Positions 1 through 5,909 of a stretch of 6,585 nt of DNA are shown piece after piece (within the stretch, counting starts at the first letter, position 1; each line of letters starts with the position of its first letter). The stretch is from an uncultured Eubacteriales bacterium. Its GTDB lineage: Bacteria > Bacillota > Clostridia > Oscillospirales > Oscillospiraceae. Below the pieces are notes generated by a model. It made no database searches. It saw only the letters and a program-made list of their open reading frames with translations, and had not been told where the DNA came from. Made by a program: the position numbers and the translations under genes. The DNA lies in the NCBI GenBank assembly GCA_900553135.1, contig USCO01000120.1, positions 1 to 6,585 on the forward strand. Direction: 5' to 3'.

Positions 1-220
1 TTTCCTCCGGCTCCTCCTTCTCATACTCGCAGGCGGCAGCGGTCACATCCTTTGGAATATCCTCTCCAGCCAGATAAAGCCTGCCGAGCTGGTAGGCTGC
101 GTATTCATTTTTTTGTTCTGCTGATTGCGTGAACAGCTCCACCGCCTTTGCGATATCCCTCTGTACATATTCTCCGTCACGGTAGAGCTTGCCCAGTGCA
201 TATTGCGCCGCCGCATTGCC
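1..220 (-). CDS. Sel1-repeat protein fragment, open at both ends
   Basis: Reading the minus strand from about 220 down to 1 gives an uninterrupted frame with two Sel1-like (TPR-type) units of exactly 36 residues. The first runs from the Asn codon at 217-215 and contains AQYALGKLY; the second runs from the Asn codon at 109-107 and contains AAYQLGRLYLAGEDIPKDV. The second unit then becomes acidic and Glu-rich. No start or stop lies in the window: the frame leaves by the left edge and, on the right, the repeat similarity ends where RecN begins. Sel1 repeats form alpha-helical protein-interaction solenoids. In Firmicutes, very similar repeats occur at the C-terminus of relaxase/mobilization proteins of conjugative or mobilizable elements, so a mobile-element origin is plausible but inferred. 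GC is about 52%, against roughly 60-80% in sampled lines of recN, which fits a foreign or unrelated source. Confidence 0.6.
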
Positions 221-1396
221 GCCCTGCAAATGGACGAGGCCGAGCGCAGCCGCCGGGTTGATACTTTGACCTATCAGATCGGCGAACTGGAGCGTGCTGA
301 GCTGCGCCCCGGGGAGGACGAGGAGCTGGACGCCCGCCGCACCCTGCTGCGGGGAGCTGGCAAACTGATGGAAGCCCTGCGCACGGCGGAGTACGCCCTT
401 ATGGGAGACGACGAGAGCGCCGGAGCCTGCGGCCTGATCGGAGAGGCGGAGGACGCCCTGTCCGGGGTGGAGGAGCTGAGCACGGAGCTTGGCCAGCTGG
501 CCGGACAGGTGCGGGAGCTGCGGTGTGCCGCCGATGATGCAGCGGATACCCTGCGGGTGTTGAGCCGGGAGTTTGACTTCTCGCCGGGCGAGCTGGACGA
601 GGTGGAGAGCCGCCTGGATCAGCTCTACCGCCTGAAAAAGAAGTACGGCGCCACGGTGGAGGAGATGCTCACTTATCTGGACCGCTGCCGCCAGGAGCTG
701 GACCAGATCCAGTACGCCGACGACACCATCGCCCGCCTGGAAAAGGAATTGGCCCAGGCGGAGAAAACAGCCCGCGGGGCAGGAGAGGCCCTCACCCAGG
801 CCCGAAAGGAAGCTGCCCGGGCCCTGGAGGTCCGGGTCCAGGAGGAACTGCGCCAGCTGGATATGCCAAAAGTGCGCTTTCAGGTGGAGTTTTCTCCAAA
901 GCCTGCCCCGGGCATGGACGAGACGGGCATGGACCAGGTACAGTTCCTCATGTCCGCCAACGTGGGCGAGGATTTAAAGCCCATCCAAAAGGTGGCTTCG
1001 GGCGGCGAGCTGGCCCGCATCATGCTGGCTCTGAAAAACGTGCTGGCCCAGCAGGACGAGATCGGCACCCTGGTCTTTGACGAGGTGGACACCGGCGTCT
1101 CCGGCCGGGCGGCCCAGCGGGTGGCGGAGAAGATGGCCCAGGTGGCCCGGTACAAGCAGGTGCTGTGCGTCACCCATCTGCCTCAGATCGCTGCTATGGC
1201 CGACGCCCATTACTCTGTGAGCAAAGGGGAGCGGGGCGGCCGGACCTACACCGCCCTTCAGCGGCTGGAGCGGCCGGAACGCCAGGAGGCCCTGGCCCGG
1301 CTCATCGGAGGCGCGGCGGTGACCCCCGCTCTGCTGAAGAGCGCGGAGGAGCTGCTGTCCCAGGCCGAGAGCTGGAAAGCCAAACATAAGACGTAA
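125..1396 (+). CDS. recN: DNA repair protein RecN, N-terminally truncated
   Basis: RecN is a cytoplasmic SMC-like ATPase that acts early in double-strand break repair. The RecN-like part begins near 212. The open frame can be extended to a TTG at 125, directly after an in-frame TGA, but those first 29 or so residues are antisense to the Sel1 repeats, have no ribosome binding site, and are probably not RecN. Seen in order: a coiled-coil region rich in Glu, Leu, Arg and Ala; the ABC signature KVASGGELAR (SGGE at 998-1009); Walker B LVFDEVD (1070-1090); and the H-loop VTHLPQ (1169-1186). This is the C-terminal part of a family usually about 555-570 residues long. About 160-170 N-terminal residues, including the Walker A nucleotide-binding loop, are missing, so the product could not bind ATP normally. 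If the join at about 212-224 is real, this is a pseudogene; if it is an assembly artefact, the organism probably has an intact recN. Confidence 0.9.
   Translation: MREQLHRLCDIPLYIFSVTVELAQCILRRRIAALQMDEAERSRRVDTLTYQIGELERAELRPGEDEELDARRTLLRGAGKLMEALRTAEYALMGDDESAGACGLIGEAEDALSGVEELSTELGQLAGQVRELRCAADDAADTLRVLSREFDFSPGELDEVESRLDQLYRLKKKYGATVEEMLTYLDRCRQELDQIQYADDTIARLEKELAQAEKTARGAGEALTQARKEAARALEVRVQEELRQLDMPKVRFQVEFSPKPAPGMDETGMDQVQFLMSANVGEDLKPIQKVASGGELARIMLALKNVLAQQDEIGTLVFDEVDTGVSGRAAQRVAEKMAQVARYKQVLCVTHLPQIAAMADAHYSVSKGERGGRTYTALQRLERPERQEALARLIGGAAVTPALLKSAEELLSQAESWKAKHKT
205..225. other. Junction between Sel1-repeat fragment and truncated recN
   Basis: To the left, minus-strand Sel1 repeat homology continues to about codon 220-218 (Gly-Asn), and the next residue no longer fits a Sel1 unit. 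To the right, plus-strand RecN-like sequence (RIAALQMDEAE) starts at about 212. The two similarities therefore meet or overlap in about 10 bases that include the short repeat GCCGCC. Base composition also changes here. No inverted repeat, target duplication or transposase is visible at the point itself. A true recombination or integration boundary and a chimeric assembly join both fit. Confidence 0.6.
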
Positions 1397-1420
1397 ACGG
1401 CAATGGAGCCGCCCCGGGGG

Positions 1421-1450
1421 AAAGGAGATTCCTTCGGGATGGCCCTTTTC
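1421..1450 (+). terminator. Possible recN terminator hairpin
   Basis: Just after the recN stop, AAAGG (1421-1425) can pair with CCTTT in the run CCCTTTT (1443-1449). Inside this lies a TTCG loop (1433-1436) closed by CC/GG. The T run would serve as the U tract. The middle of the stem has mismatches, so this is only a moderate candidate for an intrinsic terminator between recN and the next operon. Confidence 0.3.
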
Positions 1451-1489
1451 GTGCCTGGGCAGGAAGAAAATTGAAATTGAATATTTTCC

Positions 1490-1504
1490 ATGAAAAACTT
1501 TCAT
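1490..1504. promoter_or_regulatory. Inverted repeat overlapping the -35 region
   Basis: ATGAAA (1490-1495) and TTTCAT (1499-1504) form a perfect 6-bp inverted repeat with a 3-base centre, AAC. The right half coincides with the proposed -35 box. A regulator bound here would compete with RNA polymerase. It lies in a stretch of about 23% GC, where short AT palindromes arise easily, so an operator role is only a suggestion. Confidence 0.2.
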
Positions 1505-1527
1505 TCCACTTAAAAATCTGTTATAAT
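1499..1527 (+). promoter_or_regulatory. Likely sigma-A type promoter for the Mrp/Mbh-like operon
   Basis: A perfect -10 box, TATAAT, lies at 1522-1527. At 17-bp spacing the -35 position holds TTTCAT (1499-1504), a weak match to TTGACA. The 70 bases from 1461 to 1530 contain only 16 G or C, in sharp contrast to the GC-rich flanking genes. Transcription would start at about 1534, just before the first stem of the leader RNA. It is the only convincing promoter in the window and probably serves all genes from 1627 onward. Confidence 0.65.
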
Positions 1528-1533
1528 AGTCAA

Positions 1534-1626
1534 GCTGCCGCTTATCATGGGGCAGTGGACTGGAAGTCCAATGGTAAATAAGTTTCTGCGCAGGGAAGCC
1601 TGTGGGTAAGAGGAGAGAGTGCGCCT
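1534..1626 (+). ncRNA. Structured 5' leader, candidate cis-regulatory RNA
   Basis: The leader of about 93 bases is rich in complementary segments. CTGCC (1535-1539) can pair with GGCAG (1551-1555). CTTATCAT (1541-1548) can pair with ATG (1571-1573) and ATAAG (1578-1582), around a GTAA bulge. TGGAC/GTCCA (1556-1570) is a perfect 5-bp hairpin with loop TGGAA. The first two together would make a pseudoknot. CGCAGG (1589-1594) pairs with CCTGTG (1599-1604, one G-U) around a GAAG loop. Alternatively GCGCA (1588-1592) pairs with TGCGC (1620-1624), which would enclose the AGGAG ribosome binding site at 1611-1615. Mutually exclusive stems next to a start codon are the layout of a translational riboswitch. 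I could not match it to a named class; given the genes it precedes, a cation-sensing RNA (Na+ or Li+ classes) would be the first comparison. Confidence 0.35.
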
Positions 1627-2100
1627 TTGTTTTTCCTACTGTTTCTGACTTGGATTTTACTGAACGGCAGGGTGAATATTGAGGTGGTCCTGACGGGCGC
1701 GGCGGTTTCCGCCGCGCTGACTTGGCTTGCCCGGAAAACCCTGCATTTGCGGCCCTGGGGGGTGCGGCGCCTGATTTGGCGGCTTCCCAGGGTGTTTTTG
1801 TACCTGGTTTACCTGGTGTGGCAGGTACTGCTGTCCAATCTGGCCGTGATGCGGCGGGTGCTCTCTCCCCGGAAGCGGCAGGGCGGAGGGCAACTGGTGT
1901 GGTATGACTGCGGCTTAGAGGAGATGGGCACCCGTCTGGTGCTGGCAAACTCCATCACCCTGACCCCCGGGACCATCACCGTGGGACTGAAGGGAAAACG
2001 GATCTGTGTCTACGCTTTGGACGGGGAGTTTTCCAAAGACCTGCCCCAAAGCGGATTTTCAAAGCGGCTGAAACGCTGGGAGGAGGGAGACCATGGCTGA
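1627..2100 (+). CDS. mrpE: Mrp/Mnh antiporter subunit E (MbhA-like)
   Basis: This 157-residue membrane protein belongs to the MnhE/MrpE family, a small subunit of the Mrp-type Na+/H+ antiporter and of the Mrp-like arm of Mbh-type complexes. The N-terminus has hydrophobic helices at about residues 1-12 and 17-35, then a third hydrophobic segment at about 55-75 (FLYLVYLVWQVLLSNLAV). The family hallmark LANSITLTPGT lies at 106-116, followed by a soluble C-terminal domain with a short beta-rich stretch (ITVGLKGKRICVYAL). The proposed start is TTG at 1627, because the N-terminus then fits family members; AGGAG at 1611-1615 is 11 bases upstream, slightly far. It is the first gene after the promoter and structured leader, and its end overlaps mrpF by 8 bases, indicating translational coupling. 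Family assignment is firm; ion specificity cannot be read from the sequence. Confidence 0.9.
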   Translation: MFFLLFLTWILLNGRVNIEVVLTGAAVSAALTWLARKTLHLRPWGVRRLIWRLPRVFLYLVYLVWQVLLSNLAVMRRVLSPRKRQGGGQLVWYDCGLEEMGTRLVLANSITLTPGTITVGLKGKRICVYALDGEFSKDLPQSGFSKRLKRWEEGDHG

Positions 2101-2395
2101 ATGTGCTCCGCTGCTGAGAGGAATTCTGGTGGCCGTGATGTGCGTGCTCACCGTGGCCCTCCTGCTGTGCCTGGCCCGGGCCATCCGCGGGCCCCGGTTT
2201 ACCGACCGGCTGGTGGCGCTGAACACCATCTGTACCCTGGTGATCCTGCTGGTGTGCGTGCTGTCCTATGTGCTTGAGGCCTCCTATCTGGTGGATGTGG
2301 CCATCTTGTACGGCCTGCTGAATCTGCTGGCGGTGGCAGTGCTCAGCCGCATCTCCATCCGGCACCATCGGGAGAGAAGGGGGCGGGAGGAATGA
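2093..2395 (+). CDS. mrpF: Mrp antiporter subunit F (MbhB-like)
   Basis: This 100-residue protein has three predicted membrane helices (about 8-28, 45-62 and 66-84) and a short Arg-rich cytoplasmic tail. Hallmarks of MrpF/MnhF are seen: the loop RGPRFTDR (32-39), with conserved Gly-Pro and Asp-Arg, then Asn44, and Asp68 in the third helix (YLVDVAILYG). MrpF is a small structural subunit near the MrpA/G interface in Mrp-type complexes. The ATG at 2093 is preceded by AGGAGG (2081-2086) at a spacing of 6 bases. It lies inside the end of mrpE (8-base overlap) and itself overlaps mrpG by the four bases ATGA. Length and motifs are normal for the family. Confidence 0.92.
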   Translation: MAECAPLLRGILVAVMCVLTVALLLCLARAIRGPRFTDRLVALNTICTLVILLVCVLSYVLEASYLVDVAILYGLLNLLAVAVLSRISIRHHRERRGREE

Positions 2396-2721
2396 GTCTG
2401 CGGGAATGGATCGCCGTGGGGCTGCTGGTTTTGGGCCTTGTGGTGACTGTGATTTCGGTGATTGGCCTGTTCCGGTTCCGGGACCCCCTGGATATGATCC
2501 ACGCGGGGGCTCTGGCCGATACGTTGGGCCTGCTGTTGATGCTGGCGGGACTGATGGTCCTGTGCGGGTTTACGGTACATACTGGAAAGCTGGCGCTGAC
2601 CTTGGTGGTGCTGTGGAGTACCAACCCGGTGTCCGCCCACCTCATGGCCCGCATGGAGCTGATCACCGGCCGGGGCGTGGACCCCGACGAACTGCCTGGA
2701 GAGGGGGAGCAGGAACTGTGA
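2392..2721 (+). CDS. mrpG: Mrp antiporter subunit G (MbhC-like)
   Basis: This 109-residue protein has three predicted membrane helices (about 6-26, 42-60 and 66-77). The MrpG/MnhG/PhaG signature is clear: GLFRFRDPLDMIHAGALADT (25-44), then TNPVSAHLMAR (77-87), the conserved membrane-exit motif. The subunit packs against F and the MrpA C-terminal region in known complexes and contributes to complex assembly. The start ATG overlaps the mrpF stop (ATGA), with GAGAAGGGGG (2374-2383) upstream at 8-base spacing. Its own stop overlaps the next gene through GTGA (2718-2721). The C-terminal tail is acidic. Nothing unusual was seen. Confidence 0.93.
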   Translation: MSLREWIAVGLLVLGLVVTVISVIGLFRFRDPLDMIHAGALADTLGLLLMLAGLMVLCGFTVHTGKLALTLVVLWSTNPVSAHLMARMELITGRGVDPDELPGEGEQEL

Positions 2722-2978
2722 CGGGATTAGAATGTCTGCTGCTGTTGTTTTTGATCTTCTGCGCCGCGGCCACTGTTCTGGGAAAGCGGCTGGTATCCTC
2801 GGTCATCATCTTCATGTCCTATTCGGCGGTCATGTCCATTTTGTGGTTCTTGCTGGAGTCCCCCGACCTGGCCATTACCGAGGCCGCGGTGGGCGCCGGC
2901 GTGACCAGCCTGCTGTTTTTCCTGGCCCTGCGGAAGATCAACGCCTTGAAGGGATTGGATAAAGATGAAACACCATAG
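2718..2978 (+). CDS. DUF4040 subunit, free-standing MrpA C-terminal segment (MbhD-like)
   Basis: This 86-residue protein has three predicted hydrophobic helices (about 4-22, 26-45 and 52-71). The motif ESPDLAITEAAVGAG (47-61) identifies it as DUF4040, the segment that lies near the C-terminus of full-length MrpA but is a separate subunit, MbhD, in membrane-bound hydrogenases. Canonical MrpA usually has PDLALTQ followed by a Val-rich stretch; the Thr-Glu-Ala-Ala-x-Gly-Ala-Gly form here is closer to the MbhD type as I recall it. In Mrp and Mbh structures this segment forms part of the proposed Na+ path at the A/F/G interface. The GTG start at 2718 gives a GTGA overlap with mrpG and a GAGGGGG site (2701-2707) at 10 bases. 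The frame is open upstream, but that part only shadows mrpG. The next gene overlaps its end by 14 bases. Confidence 0.85.
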   Translation: MTGLECLLLLFLIFCAAATVLGKRLVSSVIIFMSYSAVMSILWFLLESPDLAITEAAVGAGVTSLLFFLALRKINALKGLDKDETP

Positions 2979-3999
2979 ACCGGATGAGGGCTGGTACCAG
3001 CGGTTTCTGCGCTGGGCCGGAGGCGAGGAGCCCGACGGCGTGGAAGGCCCGGAGGACCCGGAGCGGGCGGAATTTCAGGAATATTTGGAGTACATCGAGG
3101 CCCACGGCTACATGGAGTTCGGGGCCTACCGTCTCATGCGCCTGCGGGAGCGGCGGGAAAAGGGGTTATTTGTCCCCGATAAGATCTCCGGTCATTGGGA
3201 GGAAGCGCAGCCCCATCCCGCCCCCAAAAAGCGCCGCCACCGTCCGGGGCGGCTGCGCCACGAGCTGCTGATTTACCGGGTACTCAGCGGCGTGGTGACC
3301 CTGATTTTGGCGGTGATTTTCCTGGCGGTGGTGTTCTGCCTGCCCCAATTCGGGGCTGTGGATGCTCCGGCGGTGAACGAGGTCTCCCAGCGCTACCTGG
3401 AGCAGGGCGTGGAGGAGACGGGAGCGGTAAACGCCGTCACCGGCATGATTTTGGACTACCGGGCCTTTGATACCTTCGGCGAGTCGGCGGTGCTGTTTGC
3501 CGCGGCGGTGAGCACCCTGCTGCTGCTCCAGGTGCCCGGGCGGCGGCCCAAGGAGTACCGCGGGCCTGACGAGCTGCTGGGCCAGGTAGGCCGGCGACTG
3601 ATGCCCGTGATCTTCCTCTTTGGCGCCTATGTGGTGGTCAACGGCCACCTCAGCCCCGGCGGCGGCTTTTCCGGCGGGGCCGTGCTGGGGGCGGGGCTGA
3701 TTCTGGCCTCCCTGTCCCTGGGGGAGGAGCGCATGGACCGCATCCTGCCGCCCAGCCGTACCTCCCGCATTACTGTGGTCTGCCTGCTGGCCTACGGCCT
3801 GATGAAGGGTTATTCCTTCTATACCGGGGCCAACCACGTGGGCTGGGACATCCCCAAGGGGACTCCGGGGGCCATTTTCAGCGGCGGGCTTATTTTGCCC
3901 CTGAATATTTGCGTGGGGGTCATCGTGGCCTGCACCATGTACACCTTTTACACCCTGTTTTTAGGAGGGGAGGAGCGCCATGATCCAGCTTCTCATTGA
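2965..3999 (+). CDS. mrpB: MbhE-MrpB fusion subunit with extra N-terminal hydrophilic domain
   Basis: This 344-residue protein has three parts. Residues 1 to about 100 are hydrophilic and highly charged (Glu-rich, then a Lys/Arg/His-rich stretch at 88-99) with no homologue I recognise, and probably lie in the cytoplasm. Residues about 101-190 resemble MbhE, the last part of MrpA: a helix at 104-126, an external loop, and NAVTGMILDYRAFDTFGE (156-173) leading into a second helix. Residues about 200-335 are a MrpB/MnhB domain with helices near 208-226, 233-253, 267-283 and 306-333 and the hallmark GHLSPGGGFSGGAV (227-240). In canonical Mrp operons the MbhE-like part belongs to MrpA and MrpB is separate at about 140 residues. 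The ATG overlaps the DUF4040 gene by 14 bases; only a weak GAAGGGA site precedes it, suggesting coupled translation. The 3' end carries the ribosome binding site of mrpC. Confidence 0.88.
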   Translation: MKHHRPDEGWYQRFLRWAGGEEPDGVEGPEDPERAEFQEYLEYIEAHGYMEFGAYRLMRLRERREKGLFVPDKISGHWEEAQPHPAPKKRRHRPGRLRHELLIYRVLSGVVTLILAVIFLAVVFCLPQFGAVDAPAVNEVSQRYLEQGVEETGAVNAVTGMILDYRAFDTFGESAVLFAAAVSTLLLLQVPGRRPKEYRGPDELLGQVGRRLMPVIFLFGAYVVVNGHLSPGGGFSGGAVLGAGLILASLSLGEERMDRILPPSRTSRITVVCLLAYGLMKGYSFYTGANHVGWDIPKGTPGAIFSGGLILPLNICVGVIVACTMYTFYTLFLGGEERHDPASH

Positions 4000-4351
4000 G
4001 CAGCGGTTTTATGTCACGGCGGTGCTGCTGTTCAGCATCGGCTTTGTGACCCTGTTTCTGCATCCCAATCTCATTAAAAAGATCATCGGGCTCAACCTGA
4101 TGGACACCTCGGTGTTTCTGTTTCTGGCCTCCATGGGTTACATCCAGGGGGGAAAGGCACCCATTGTGGAGGCCGGGGTGGAGCAGTATGTGAACCCCGT
4201 GCCCGGGGGACTGGTGCTCACGGGCATCGTGGTGGCGGTGAGCACCACGGCCCTGTTTCTGGCTTTAACGGTGCGGCTGTACCGCATTTACCACAGCGTG
4301 AATCTGGACGTGATCCTCATGCTGGCCCGGGAAGGGAAGCAGGAAGACTGA
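3980..4351 (+). CDS. mrpC: Mrp antiporter subunit C, NuoK-like (MbhG-like)
   Basis: This 123-residue protein has three predicted helices (about 10-27, 33-53 and 76-100), of the MrpC/MnhC/NuoK family. Seen motifs are IIGLNLMDTSVFLFLASMGY (35-54) and NPVPGGLVLTGIVVAVSTTA (72-91), the latter matching the conserved third helix, where most Mrp proteins have DPLPQALVLTAIV. NuoK-type subunits line the lateral proton path between the antiporter-like subunits and the rest of the complex. The ATG at 3980 lies 20 bases inside mrpB and is preceded by AGGAGGGGAGGAG (3963-3975), a strong ribosome binding site embedded in the mrpB coding sequence. Length is normal; the C-terminal tail is short and charged. 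Confidence 0.92.
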   Translation: MIQLLIEQRFYVTAVLLFSIGFVTLFLHPNLIKKIIGLNLMDTSVFLFLASMGYIQGGKAPIVEAGVEQYVNPVPGGLVLTGIVVAVSTTALFLALTVRLYRIYHSVNLDVILMLAREGKQED

Positions 4352-4363
4352 TCCCCTTGGGGG

Positions 4364-4372
4364 AAAGGAGGG
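4364..4372 (+). promoter_or_regulatory. Strong ribosome binding site setting the TTG start of mrpD
   Basis: AAAGGAGGG lies 7 bases before TTG at 4380, in the 28-base gap after mrpC. The first in-frame ATG (4416) is 44 bases beyond it, too far. This decides for the TTG start. Confidence 0.7.
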
Positions 4373-4379
4373 AAAGGCG

Positions 4380-5879
4380 TTGCCCTTTACACATAATATT
4401 CCGTTTTTCACCATTATGCTGGTGCTGGTCAGCGCCATGGTCATCCCCTTTTTCTCCAGCGGGCGCTTGGCCCTGCGGCTGGTGCAGGGGGTGGAGCTGG
4501 TGGTAGCGGTGGCCTCTTTGGTGTTGCTGCGGGAGGTATCCGCGGCGGGGGAGTCCTTCTCCTATCAGATGGGCCATTTCCCCGGACCCTGGGGCAACAT
4601 GCTGCGCTGCGGCCCCCTGGAAGCGCTGCTGGCTTTGACCTTTTCTGTTGTAATGCTGCTGTCCCTGGCGGGAGGAGCCAAGGATTTGCAGCGGGACATC
4701 CGGGCAGACCGGCAGGGGAGCTACTGCCTGCTGCTGCAGCTGCTCTTCGGCGCCCTGCTGGCCATGATCTACACCGACGATCTGTTTACTGCCTACGTCT
4801 TTGTGGAGATCGCGGCGGTCACCGCCTGCATCGCCGTGGTGGCCAAGGAGAGCGGACGCTCGGTGGTGTCCGCCATCCGGTACCTGATTTTCAGCTGCCT
4901 GGGCTCCGGCCTGGTGCTGCTGGGCATCGCCATTCTGTACTGCATCACCGGACAGCTGCTGTTTTCCGGCCTGGAGCAGGCGGTGGCCCAGCTGGTGGCT
5001 ACGGGGGCGTACAGTCTGCCCCTGGTGGTGTCCGCTTTGCTCATGACCCTGGGTCTTTCCATCAAAAGCGCCCAGTTTCCCTTCCACGCCTGGCTGCCAG
5101 ACGCTCACGCCAGCGCCACCACCGCCTCCAGCGCCATTCTCTCCGGTCTGGTGCTGAAGGGATACCTCATTATCCTGCTGAAGCTGATTTTGCGGGTGTT
5201 TGGCCCTTCGCTGCTGGTGTCCACCTACATGGACGACCTGCTGTTTCTCCTGGGCCTGACGGGCATGCTCTTTGCCTCGGTGGCCGCCCTGCGCCAGGAG
5301 GAGGTCAAGCGCATGATCGCCTTTTCCTCCTCGGCCCAGATCTCCTACATCTTTTTGGGCCTAGGCCTGGGCAGCATGGACGGCCTGACGGCGGCCTGCT
5401 ATCAGATTTTGGCCCACGCCATGACAAAGTCCATGATCTTTGTGGGGGCTGGTGCCATGATCCGGGCCAGCGGCGGCGGACACTACTGGGGCGAACTGCG
5501 GGGCGCAGCCCGGCGGGCCCCCCTGGGCGGTCTGGCCTTCACCATCGGTGGGCTGTCCCTGTGCGGACTGCCCCTGCTGGCGGGATTTTCCGCCAAATAC
5601 TGCCTGGCCAGCGCGGCCCTGGACGCCGACTGGCAGACGGCTCCCGCGCTGTTCGGCCTGGCGGCCAGCTCGGTGCTCAACGCCATGTACTACATCCCCG
5701 CCATTCTGGCCATCTGGGGCAGAAGACGGGGGGAGAAGGAGAGCGCCGCTTTGGGACGGCTGTTCCAGGACCGGGAAGGGGAGGGCGCTATGGTGTGCTT
5801 CCTTCTGAGCAACGTGCTGCTGGGCACTGCCTTTGGGCCCATTCGGGAGCTCATTTCCCAGGGACTGATGCTGTTTTAA
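4380..5879 (+). CDS. mrpD: MrpD-type proton-conducting antiporter subunit (MbhH-like)
   Basis: This 499-residue polytopic protein of the NuoL/M/N-MrpA/D family (Proton_antipo_M domain) has about 14 hydrophobic helices. Expected charged residues of the ion path are visible: Glu143 in helix 5 (YVFVEIAAV), Lys229 in helix 7 (LGLSIKSAQFPFHAWLPDAH), Lys260 and Lys268 in helix 8 (LVLKGYLIILLK), His346 (ILAHAMTK), and Lys406 in helix 12 (AGFSAKYCL). Also seen is EEVKRMIAFSSSAQISYI (307-324), typical of the family. Glu143 and Lys229 correspond to residues known to be essential in MrpD of Bacillus. After DAH (241-243) the usual Ala-Pro is replaced by Ala-Thr, an unusual change in a conserved loop. The start is TTG, chosen from a strong ribosome binding site at 7-base spacing. 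The gene sits 28 bases after mrpC and 30 bases before a second antiporter-like gene. Confidence 0.93.
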   Translation: MPFTHNIPFFTIMLVLVSAMVIPFFSSGRLALRLVQGVELVVAVASLVLLREVSAAGESFSYQMGHFPGPWGNMLRCGPLEALLALTFSVVMLLSLAGGAKDLQRDIRADRQGSYCLLLQLLFGALLAMIYTDDLFTAYVFVEIAAVTACIAVVAKESGRSVVSAIRYLIFSCLGSGLVLLGIAILYCITGQLLFSGLEQAVAQLVATGAYSLPLVVSALLMTLGLSIKSAQFPFHAWLPDAHASATTASSAILSGLVLKGYLIILLKLILRVFGPSLLVSTYMDDLLFLLGLTGMLFASVAALRQEEVKRMIAFSSSAQISYIFLGLGLGSMDGLTAACYQILAHAMTKSMIFVGAGAMIRASGGGHYWGELRGAARRAPLGGLAFTIGGLSLCGLPLLAGFSAKYCLASAALDADWQTAPALFGLAASSVLNAMYYIPAILAIWGRRRGEKESAALGRLFQDREGEGAMVCFLLSNVLLGTAFGPIRELISQGLMLF

Positions 5880-5909
5880 CCTACGACGGAAAGGAGAGGG
5901 GGTGGCCCT

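Noticed and set aside
125..211. TTG at 125 as the true start of RecN
   Set aside because: The TTG directly follows an in-frame stop, lacks a ribosome binding site, and the first 29 residues are antisense to the Sel1 repeats and do not resemble RecN. It is only the limit of the open frame.
1534..1626. Assignment of the leader to a specific known riboswitch class (cobalamin, TPP, Mn2+, Ni/Co, c-di-GMP)
   Set aside because: I compared it from memory with their conserved core strings and saw no match, so no class name is given.
974..1948. Minus-strand open frame of 324 residues across the recN end, promoter gap and mrpE start
   Set aside because: It is rich in Pro, Ala, Arg and Gly, has no recognisable domain, runs antisense to two well-supported genes, and covers the promoter. 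It is a typical shadow in GC-rich DNA.
3166..3837. Minus-strand open frame of 223 residues antisense to mrpB
   Set aside because: Its composition (Gln/His/Gly-rich) is the usual antisense reading of codons for hydrophobic residues. The plus-strand gene has clear MbhE and MrpB motifs.
4317..5108. Minus-strand open frame of 263 residues antisense to mrpC/mrpD
   Set aside because: Gln/His-rich shadow of a membrane-protein gene with no domain. The sense-strand assignment is firm.
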